Assembly (NCBI RefSeq): GCF_014656545.1
Contig: NZ_BNDS01000016.1
Location: 52,127-116,126 of the forward strand
Origin: Neobacillus kokaensis
GTDB taxonomy: Bacteria; Bacillota; Bacilli; Bacillales; Cytobacillaceae
Length of the DNA: 64,000 nucleotides
Direction: 5' to 3'
The translations under genes were made by a program, and so were the position numbers. Positions 52,805 to 60,118 of the stretch are shown piece by piece. The notes beneath the pieces are model-generated. The model was not told where the DNA came from and did no database searches. It saw only the letters and a list, made by a program, of their open reading frames with translations. The stretch's first letter is position 1, and each line of letters begins with the position of its first letter.

Positions 52805-54067
52805 ATGCGCTGGATGATACTTGTATTTTTGTTTTTTGGTACGTTGCTTAACTTTGCAGATAAGTCGGTGGCCGGATATGCAGCAGTCCCGATTATAAAC
52901 GAGTTTAATCTTTCCTATACTCAATGGGGATTGGTTGGAAGCAGCTTTTTCTGGCTTTTCGCGGTTTCTGGTGTGTTTGGATCCGCATTATCCGACCGGT
53001 TCGGAACAAAAAAGGTACTAGCCATTTTGGTATTATCTTGGGTGTTTATACAATCTGGAGCGTTTGCCGTTAAGGGGTTAACTGGGCTCATCTTGATGAG
53101 AGTGCTGTTGGGTGCTTTCGAAGGACCGTATTTTGCAACTGCTGCTAACCATATAACCAAGTGGTTCCCACCGGAACGCCGTAGTTTTGCCATCGCCATT
53201 ATGAACTCCGGCGGTACGGTCGGCGCGTTAGTTATAGCTCCTTTACTAGTTGCAGGTATTGAGGGAATCGGCTGGAGAGAGACTTATGGTAGTTTGGGGC
53301 TCTTAGGTGTGATTTGGTTCATTCTATGGATATGGAAAGGAAAGGAGAAACCTGAGCATGAGAACTTTGCGCGTGTCGAAACGCAGTCAGCTCCAAAAAT
53401 AAAAGGACCGGAAATTTATCGAGTTTTACTGTCTCGAAGTTTTATTTTGGTTTGTCTAGCTGTTTTTGCATCTTATTGGTTTTTGGCCTGGATTCAAACC
53501 TTTCTCCCTGCATATTTTGTCAAATCAATCCATTTGTCGCCAAAGGAGATGGGTAATTATGCATCAATCCTAGGGATAGTTTCTGCAACTGGAACATTGT
53601 TAATTGCTTGGTTTTCCGATCGTTTATATAAAAAAAGCCAAAACCTTCGCAGATCCCGTGTATTTGTTGGCGGAGGTGGGGTGATTCTGGCGGGTTTTCT
53701 TTTCTATTCTATTACGATTATTCATCACCCTATATATGTATTAGTGGTTATGTGTGTCGGTAAATCAATGACGTCTGCCATGTTCGTCCTGTGGCCGCCG
53801 ATTGCTACTAGTTTATTGCCTCAAAGGGGAGGTTTAATACTCGGAGTTGGGTCAGGATTTGCCCAATTGGCAGGAATTATCGGCCCTATAGTGACTGGAG
53901 CTATTGTGGAATCCTCTGGATCTAATGTTGGGCTTGGATTTGATCATGCGATTTTATTTGTTGGCACATTATTAGTATTATTTGGCGCACTATTCTTGCT
54001 GTTCTGCAAGCCTGATAAGCAAGCGGGAACCTTGGTATACCCACTTGAAGGTAAGACAGTAAGTTAA
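52805..54067 (+). CDS. MFS transporter (anion:cation symporter-type)
   Basis: A 420-residue major-facilitator protein with 12 hydrophobic segments and the inter-helix motif SDRFGTKK near residue 70. The LLNFADKSVAGYAA stretch in the first segment is typical of the ACS family, which carries organic anions. The substrate is probably the acid activated by the synthetase next door. ATG 52805 follows AAAGGAGTG by 9 bases; a GTG at 52793 overlaps that site. Confidence 0.87.
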   Translation: MRWMILVFLFFGTLLNFADKSVAGYAAVPIINEFNLSYTQWGLVGSSFFWLFAVSGVFGSALSDRFGTKKVLAILVLSWVFIQSGAFAVKGLTGLILMRVLLGAFEGPYFATAANHITKWFPPERRSFAIAIMNSGGTVGALVIAPLLVAGIEGIGWRETYGSLGLLGVIWFILWIWKGKEKPEHENFARVETQSAPKIKGPEIYRVLLSRSFILVCLAVFASYWFLAWIQTFLPAYFVKSIHLSPKEMGNYASILGIVSATGTLLIAWFSDRLYKKSQNLRRSRVFVGGGGVILAGFLFYSITIIHHPIYVLVVMCVGKSMTSAMFVLWPPIATSLLPQRGGLILGVGSGFAQLAGIIGPIVTGAIVESSGSNVGLGFDHAILFVGTLLVLFGALFLLFCKPDKQAGTLVYPLEGKTVS

Positions 54068-54135
54068 TAGTACTAGGAATACCTTTTTTAGATACACAAT
54101 GAAAATTATAAATGATAAATTTGGAGGGAATAAAA

Positions 54136-55320
54136 ATGTCAGTAAGTACCATTTCGGATTTTCGAAAAAAATCTCGTCCCTTTTTTACTCAAGAACACTT
54201 GATGTTTCGGGATTCATTGCGGAAATTCCTTGAAAAAGAAGCTGTTCCTTATTTCGATCAGTGGGAGAAAGACCGTCTCGTGCCTCGATCTTTTTGGAAG
54301 AAGATGGGTGAGCAAGGTTTTCTTTGCTCGTGGGTTGATGAACGTTACGGGGGGCTTGGGCTCGATTTCGGCTTTGCTATCATCCTAGCCGAAGAATCAA
54401 TACGAATCGGGTATGGATTAGGTGGCGGACACCTGCATAGCTCGATCGTAGCGCCTTACATTGCCTCATACGGTACTGAAGAGCAGAAGCATAAATATTT
54501 GCCGGGCTGCATCAATGGAGACATCCTCACGGCTATTGCCATGAGTGAGCCTGGAACAGGTTCAAATCTAGCTGGACTTCGCACTACTGCTGTAAAGGAT
54601 GGAGATGAATATATCATTAACGGTCAAAAAACCTTTATCTCCAATGGAATTCAATCGGACTTGGTGGTGGTAGCCTGCAAAACCAATCCGAATGCTAACC
54701 CACCGCATAAAGGAGTTAGTCTCTTCCTTATAGAAGATGGTACGCCCGGATTTTCCCGCGGCCGGAAGTTGGACAAAATAGGGTTGGACGCACAAGATAC
54801 TGCAGAATTGGTTTTTGAGGATGTACGAGTGCCTGCTTCTAATCTTCTTGGGGAGGAAGGAAAGGGATTCACATATTTGATGAGCAAGCTTCAGCAGGAA
54901 AGACTCCTGGTTGCCCTTGGTGCCCAAGTAGCTGCTGAGGATATGCTCAGTTTGACTATAGATTATGTAAAAGAGCGTGAAGCATTTGGAAAGAAGATTA
55001 GTGAATTCCAAAATACTCAATTCAAGCTAGCGGAGATTGCCACTCAAGTTCAAATTGGTCGTACCTTTATTGATGATCTCGTTGTCAAATACATGCAGGG
55101 ACAAGATGTGATTACAGAGGTATCTATGGCTAAATATTGGATCACGGATATGGCAAGAAAAAATGCGGCTGAATGCCTTCAGCTTCATGGTGGTTATGGT
55201 TTTATGGAAGAATATAAAATCGCCCGCCGTTACCGGGATATTGCCGTTGCCCCGATTTTTGGCGGAACGAACGAAATCATGAAGGTCATTATCGCGAAAA
55301 AATTAGGTTTAAGTGGATAG
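54136..55320 (+). CDS. Acyl-CoA dehydrogenase (long-chain type)
   Basis: A 394-residue acyl-CoA dehydrogenase with AMSEPGTGSNLAGLRT and FISNGIQS near the flavin, and GGYGFMEEYKIARRYRD in the C-terminal half. The C-terminal loop reads FGGTNEIMKV, not YEGT, so the catalytic glutamate is not in the MCAD position; a Glu in the helix with VAAEDMLSLTIDYV fits the LCAD/IVD arrangement. It oxidises acyl-CoA to enoyl-CoA and passes electrons to ETF. ATG 54136 follows GGAGGG by 7 bases. Substrate chain length not known. Confidence 0.9.
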   Translation: MSVSTISDFRKKSRPFFTQEHLMFRDSLRKFLEKEAVPYFDQWEKDRLVPRSFWKKMGEQGFLCSWVDERYGGLGLDFGFAIILAEESIRIGYGLGGGHLHSSIVAPYIASYGTEEQKHKYLPGCINGDILTAIAMSEPGTGSNLAGLRTTAVKDGDEYIINGQKTFISNGIQSDLVVVACKTNPNANPPHKGVSLFLIEDGTPGFSRGRKLDKIGLDAQDTAELVFEDVRVPASNLLGEEGKGFTYLMSKLQQERLLVALGAQVAAEDMLSLTIDYVKEREAFGKKISEFQNTQFKLAEIATQVQIGRTFIDDLVVKYMQGQDVITEVSMAKYWITDMARKNAAECLQLHGGYGFMEEYKIARRYRDIAVAPIFGGTNEIMKVIIAKKLGLSG

Positions 55321-55408
55321 AAGGTAGCCAAGGCACGGGTCTTTATTGGTCCGAGAAGACTGGGCAAACACGATAAATTGTTTTACTTATGACTCTTGTT
55401 CAATAAAA

Positions 55409-55451
55409 TAAAGCCGGTGTTTCCTTAGCGTAGGAAACAATCGGCTTTTAT
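55409..55451 (+). terminator. Terminator after the acyl-CoA dehydrogenase
   Basis: AAAGCCG with an inner TGTTTCCT arm (55410-55425) pairs with AGGAAACA and CGGCTTTT (55432-55449) around a small TAGCGT loop, then ATT. Confidence 0.82.
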
Positions 55452-55526
55452 TATGTCGAAACTTTCTTAGTGTATGTTCCGGGCAGGTTGTGATATAAAT
55501 ATTTTTCATACTTGTAAAATCGTATT

Positions 55527-55691
55527 TCACCAATCTTTCAACTCCCTCATAACGGTTTGGATGATGTGCTCATTTACGCCGTTGAAGAAGGAAATTTCAG
55601 TATTGCCGGCTTTGATTGTGCAAGTATGATTCGAGGAAACCACTGCTGGATTTGATACGGGAATTTTTTCGCTTTGGTATGTAATGTAACG
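55527..55691 (-). pseudogene. Possible insertion-sequence helper-protein fragment
   Basis: Fifty-four codons on the minus strand read IPVSNPAVVSSNHTCTIKAG and then EISFFNGVNEHIIQTVM, ending in TGA at 55527-55529. The layout (a β-rich module then VNxxIIxTVM) resembles the C-terminus of IS66-type TnpA helper proteins, with a decayed second frame behind it. The family call is a guess; the coding-like nature and truncation are better supported. Confidence 0.35.
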
Positions 55692-55803
55692 GGAGGATGT
55701 TTAGTTTTTGTTGCGGCATATGAAAAGCACCTGCTTAAATTCATACCTTGATCGTACCAGGAGATGCTGCTGTTTTATATGCGTAGTTTGAATACGGGCT
55801 TAC

Positions 55804-55856
55804 TTTTTAAAAGCTTCACACCTAATTGGATATCCTCACGACTAAGATTACTGAAT
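55804..55856. repeat. 53-bp direct repeat, right copy
   Basis: Identical to 40184-40236 in the same orientation. On the minus strand it encodes SNLSREDIQLGVKLL, a fragment of the MocR/GabR-type protein, joined to unrelated sequence on both sides. It marks the right boundary of the β-oxidation cluster. Confidence 0.9.
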
Positions 55857-56321
55857 TTAAAAGTTACAGACTTGGTAATATTCCTTGCTTCCAAGCATGC
55901 GAGCATATTACTGAAAGCGAAATCTATATTGATGGGGCGGAGTTTCTTTTATAGGTTGAAAGTATATATTGTGATCATTCTTCTCCGGGAGAGACGCGGA
56001 TTGGTCTCCTTCGGATTATTATTTACAGGCATTATTAGCATAATATTATGTTTAATTATATCCATTCATACTGATTGAACTCCACTTTTTTACACATTTT
56101 AAAATATTTCACCATAATTGAGACAATTTCATCTTCGAGAAACGAATTGTTTGTTGGGCATTGTTTTTTTAGAATCGTGAATGATAGAAATTAATTAAAT
56201 TTGCGGAAATTTTTGTAATTAAATAATATAATAGTGAAATAAACGGGTTTAAAAGGACATTAAACATAATATTTCTAACATATGTGAATCCCCAAACAAT
56301 AATTGAAGATAGGTGACATCT
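55857..56321. other. Remnant-rich intergenic region
   Basis: About 460 bp. One plus frame reads YRLGNIPCFQACEHITESEI and stops at a TAG near 55954; it has no start and looks like gene debris. A 104-codon frame (55764-56078) runs across the repeat and is probably not real. The promoter of the two-component system should lie in the AT-rich part from about 56090. Confidence 0.4.
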
Positions 56322-58091
56322 GTGAGGAAAAGTATACTTACAAAAATTATTCTATCCTTCCTGCTTGTACTAATATTACCCACGACAGCCATCAGTGTAA
56401 CAAACTATTATATTTCATCCAAAATGTTAGCGCAAAAGGTTAGTGAGTCATTTATAACAAACTTAACCTTTATCTCTACTAATATTGAAAAAGAACTTGG
56501 TCAATGGGAGCTTATTTCAAAGTATTTTGTTGCTAATCCCGTGATAAGAGAGGTTCTAGGCACGACTTATGCAAGGGACGTCGATTTTCATTTAGATATG
56601 AAACGTGTCTATCGAGAATTAGATAGTTATTCTATTAATACAAATATATTTGCCTATATATCATCACTTGTGATATTTGGTAATAAAGGTAGAAATATAC
56701 TCTATGGAGATAATGTCAGTACTCTAAAAATAAATAAAATTAAAGAACAACCGTGGTTCCAAGGTTTAGGTAGTTCACATGAGCAAGTTGTTTGGTTAGG
56801 TTCCCATAAAAATTATGCAGATTATCGGGTACAAGATGAAGATGTTATTGGATTAGCCAGGGTTATCAAAGGCAATTCTAATTATCAGAATTTAGGAGTT
56901 TTGTATCTTGCGATTAGCCCTAAATATTTTTTTGATTTACTTGGTAAAGTTAACTTACATGCAGGCAGCCGTCTGTATGTAATTGACAATAACGACCGAG
57001 TTGTCTTTGATTCTGAAAATGAGTTAACGAACCAACTTTATAATAAAATGGACGACATTCGTGCTAAATCCAATGAGCATTACATTGTGGAGAAGAATGA
57101 AAATGGCGAGAAAATTTTATTGGCATATACACCCATTAAGAAATATGGCTGGTGGACGGTACAAACGATTGCGTATGATTCACTAATGGAAGGGAAAAAA
57201 GACATCTTCAGGAGTACCCTAGTCGTCTTTCTTGTATCTTTCCTTTTTGCTACTTGTGTTTGGTACTTTGTCTCATTGAATATTTTACAACCTATTAAGC
57301 AATTGACCGATACAATGAAAAAGGTTGAGAACGGTAATTTACATGCTAGGGCTACTATTAAACGCTCAGATGAAATAGGACTAATGAGTCAACATTTTAA
57401 TAACATGATTGATAAAATTCAAGAGCTTTTCATTTCGAATATGAAAGAGCAGGAAAAGAAAAAAATAGCAGAATATCGAGCACTTCAGGCGCAAATCAAT
57501 CCACACTTTTTATATAACACATTAAATACTATACGTTGGATGGCTATCATCCAAAAGGCTAGTTCAATCCAAGAGGTTGTTGAAGTATTAGGTAGACTTT
57601 TAAAAGGCATATTTAAATCGGAGGCCCCATTTATTACACTTGAGGAAGAAATTTCAAATTTAAGGGATTATATTTATATTCAAAAACTTCGCTATAATAA
57701 TAAATTTTCTGTTCGATATGATTTGGAGCATGAAGTATTATCAGAAGCCTGTATTAAATTTATCTTGCAGCCTATCGTTGAAAATTCAATATTTCACGGC
57801 ATCCAACCGAAGGAAACAAATGGGGAAATCGTCATATCTGCTCACCGTAAACATGATCAAATAATCCTTTCAATTTGGGATAATGGGATTGGAATGACGA
57901 AAGAAGAAATAGACAGAGCAATGAATAATATTTCTAATACCTGTGGAATTGGACTTGGTAATGTGGCTGAGAGATTAAAGCTAACATATGGCGAGAAATA
58001 TGGATTAACTATACAGAGCAAAAAGGATATTTTCACCAAAATAGAAATCGTTTATCCTGTAATCATTGATATTAACGATGAGTCGAATTAG
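56322..58091 (+). CDS. Sensor histidine kinase, YesM-type
   Basis: A 589-residue membrane sensor kinase. The first segment is at about 8-30; an extracellular Cache-like domain follows to about 285; a second segment (STLVVFLVSFLFATCVWYFV) lies near 290-310 and leads to a HAMP domain. The phosphorylated His395 is in QINPHFLYNTLN, and the ATP-binding part has IVENSIFHGI, WDNGIGM and GIGLGNVAERL. YesM-type kinases sense sugars or their breakdown products. I chose GTG 56322, which follows AGGTGA; GTG 56313 overlaps that site. Its partner regulator starts 6 bp downstream. Confidence 0.92.
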   Translation: MRKSILTKIILSFLLVLILPTTAISVTNYYISSKMLAQKVSESFITNLTFISTNIEKELGQWELISKYFVANPVIREVLGTTYARDVDFHLDMKRVYRELDSYSINTNIFAYISSLVIFGNKGRNILYGDNVSTLKINKIKEQPWFQGLGSSHEQVVWLGSHKNYADYRVQDEDVIGLARVIKGNSNYQNLGVLYLAISPKYFFDLLGKVNLHAGSRLYVIDNNDRVVFDSENELTNQLYNKMDDIRAKSNEHYIVEKNENGEKILLAYTPIKKYGWWTVQTIAYDSLMEGKKDIFRSTLVVFLVSFLFATCVWYFVSLNILQPIKQLTDTMKKVENGNLHARATIKRSDEIGLMSQHFNNMIDKIQELFISNMKEQEKKKIAEYRALQAQINPHFLYNTLNTIRWMAIIQKASSIQEVVEVLGRLLKGIFKSEAPFITLEEEISNLRDYIYIQKLRYNNKFSVRYDLEHEVLSEACIKFILQPIVENSIFHGIQPKETNGEIVISAHRKHDQIILSIWDNGIGMTKEEIDRAMNNISNTCGIGLGNVAERLKLTYGEKYGLTIQSKKDIFTKIEIVYPVIIDINDESN

Positions 58092-58097
58092 CTGGGG

Positions 58098-59702
58098 GTG
58101 AGTATTATTTACAAAGTACTGATTGTTGATGATGAAATGCTTGCTAGAGTAGGGATTAAATCATTAATTCCGTGGGAGGAGAATGGATTCGTCATTGAAG
58201 GTGAAATGGAAAATGGGAAACAGGCTTATGAATGGATGTTTGACAATGAAGTTGATATTGTCATTACGGATATTAAAATGCCAGTCATGAATGGAATTGA
58301 ATTGATTCGTAAAACGAGTAAACAAAATATTGCTACCAAATTTGTCGTGCTTAGTTCCTATGATGATTATGAATATGTAAGAGAAGCTCTTAAAAACGGT
58401 GCTGTCGATTATTTAATCAAATTAGAGTTGACACCAAAGCTTTTGTTGGATCTATTAAAAAAAGTTACTCTAACAATTGAGCAAGAACGTCCCCTAAATA
58501 AGCAAAGTTTGTCCGTAAAAAAAACAGGGAGTAAAGAATTAACCCTCTTGAAAGAAACTTTCTTTAGGGATTTATTATTTGGCTGGATTAGGTCACACCA
58601 AGAATATAATCAAAGACTCAAAGACCTTAATATCGAGATTCCAGAGGGGCAGATTGTGTGTCTTATGTTTCTAACAGAAGAATTAGAGATATATGAAAGG
58701 TATAAAGATGAAGAGACACATCTTTTGAATCATTCTATCCTTAATATGCTAAATGAAATTATTAGTGAATACAAATTTTCATATGCTGTATCTACTCAGA
58801 CAAAGGAGTTTGTAATACTTCACTATGCTGGAAATGTTGATAAAGAGGAAGCCATGAATCATGCAGACCTGGTAGCAAATACAATTAGAACGGCATTGAA
58901 TCAATATTTAAATATTTCTATAACGATAGGTGTTAGTGAGTCTGTCCAGCGATTCGATGAAGTTAAGCAGGCCTATAGACAGGTGAACCAAATAGTAAGT
59001 CAATGCTCTGCCTTTCACGAAGGTAGAACGGTCCATTTTGAGATGCTTAACAAACTATATGAGCCACCGAATAAAATTGATTTGACATCAGAATTTAAAC
59101 AACTTGAAACAGCGATAAAATTATATGAGGATGAGGACGTTACCAAAATTCTACAACAATTAAAACAATCAATACTACATGCTAACTTACTATCCTATGA
59201 TATGCTAAGGGTCTATTGTTCTACGATTATCTATCATTTGTCTTCCAGAATAGAAGAAAACTTACCTTCTTGGATGGAGAATCAATTACTACGGTTGAAT
59301 AAGTTGACAAAATATTCCGATTTTATAGCATGGTTCGAACAGTTGGAATTAGATTGGAGCAAAGAACGGAATAAGATAACGAAATGTTCCCGATTGATTA
59401 TCACTGCTCAAAGGTTTATACGAACCAATTATTCAAATGATCTTACACTTGAAAGCATAGCAGATTATTTAAATCTTTCTCCTTCCTACTTTAGCAATTT
59501 ATTTAAAAAAGAAACAGGGGAGAACTTTATTGAATATTTGACAAATATTAGAATTAATCAAGCGAAAATCCTTCTTCGAACGACTGATCTTAAAATCTAT
59601 GAGGTTGGAAGAAATGTCGGTTATGATAACGAACATTACTTTAGCAGGGTATTTAAGAAAGTTTCTGGGCAGTCACCGCTTTTATATAAATCACAATTAT
59701 AA
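58098..59702 (+). CDS. AraC-family response regulator, YesN-type
   Basis: A 534-residue response regulator. The N-terminal receiver domain has the acidic pocket VDDE and phosphorylated Asp58 in ITDIKMP; the C-terminal AraC domain (about 435-534) has two helix-turn-helix motifs (LESIADYLNLSPSYFSNLF and GYDNEHYFSRVFKK). The stop of the kinase and the start are 6 bp apart. The start is unclear: GTG 58098 is the first canonical codon, but GGGGGTGAG is better spaced for ATT 58104 or 58107. Targets are probably the two downstream genes with the duplicated leader. Confidence 0.91.
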   Translation: MSIIYKVLIVDDEMLARVGIKSLIPWEENGFVIEGEMENGKQAYEWMFDNEVDIVITDIKMPVMNGIELIRKTSKQNIATKFVVLSSYDDYEYVREALKNGAVDYLIKLELTPKLLLDLLKKVTLTIEQERPLNKQSLSVKKTGSKELTLLKETFFRDLLFGWIRSHQEYNQRLKDLNIEIPEGQIVCLMFLTEELEIYERYKDEETHLLNHSILNMLNEIISEYKFSYAVSTQTKEFVILHYAGNVDKEEAMNHADLVANTIRTALNQYLNISITIGVSESVQRFDEVKQAYRQVNQIVSQCSAFHEGRTVHFEMLNKLYEPPNKIDLTSEFKQLETAIKLYEDEDVTKILQQLKQSILHANLLSYDMLRVYCSTIIYHLSSRIEENLPSWMENQLLRLNKLTKYSDFIAWFEQLELDWSKERNKITKCSRLIITAQRFIRTNYSNDLTLESIADYLNLSPSYFSNLFKKETGENFIEYLTNIRINQAKILLRTTDLKIYEVGRNVGYDNEHYFSRVFKKVSGQSPLLYKSQL

Positions 59703-59715
59703 GTATAATTTTAAT

Positions 59716-59859
59716 ACTGTAAAGCAAGGAATGATTATGAAATACCTTGTTTTACAGTTTTTTGTTCTTAATGGGATAAAACATAGTTTCATTAAAAAGT
59801 GTATGGAAGAAAATCTTAAAAGCTAAAAAAAGGATAAAATCTAAAAAAATTATGCATTC
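59716..59859 (+). repeat. Terminator-leader segment, copy 1
   Basis: Starts with a terminator: ACTGTAAAGCAAGG pairs with CCTTGTTTTACAGT (59716-59758), then six T. It continues with TAGTTTCATTAAAAAGTGTA and an A-rich stretch ending TTATGCATTC. The same order recurs at 62379-62521. Confidence 0.8.
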
Positions 59860-60040
59860 AATATTTTTACTATTTTTAATATTATGATTATGCACAAAAA
59901 TTTTTTCTTGAAAGTTTATATAGATTAATAAATAGGTTTTAATCTACAGTAACAAATTGTCACTTCCATACTATGTAGAATTAATAACCTATATCTATAT
60001 AAAACTTTCACAAATACATGGATGGGAGGAAGGCTAGAAT

Positions 60041-60055
60041 ATGAAATATTTTTAA
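60041..60055 (+). other. Tiny leader-like frame with strong ribosome site
   Basis: After GGGAGGAAGG an ATG opens a four-codon frame (M-K-Y-F, then TAA at 60053-60055). It lies in the same frame as the large gene that follows. It may be a leader peptide, or the old start of that gene cut by a nonsense mutation. Confidence 0.35.
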
Positions 60056-60118
60056 TCATATCAGCAGGCTGCTTTTTATGTAACCGTATTCATAAATCGA
60101 ACTTCTGGAGGGATCTTT

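Noticed and set aside
55911..55926. cre-like sequence CTGAAAGCGAAATCTA
   Set aside because: Fits the consensus at 15 of 16 positions but lies in gene debris about 400 bp from the next start, with no promoter close by.
55764..56078. 104-codon frame after the cluster
   Set aside because: It runs through the 53-bp repeat in antisense to the MocR fragment and joins unrelated pieces.
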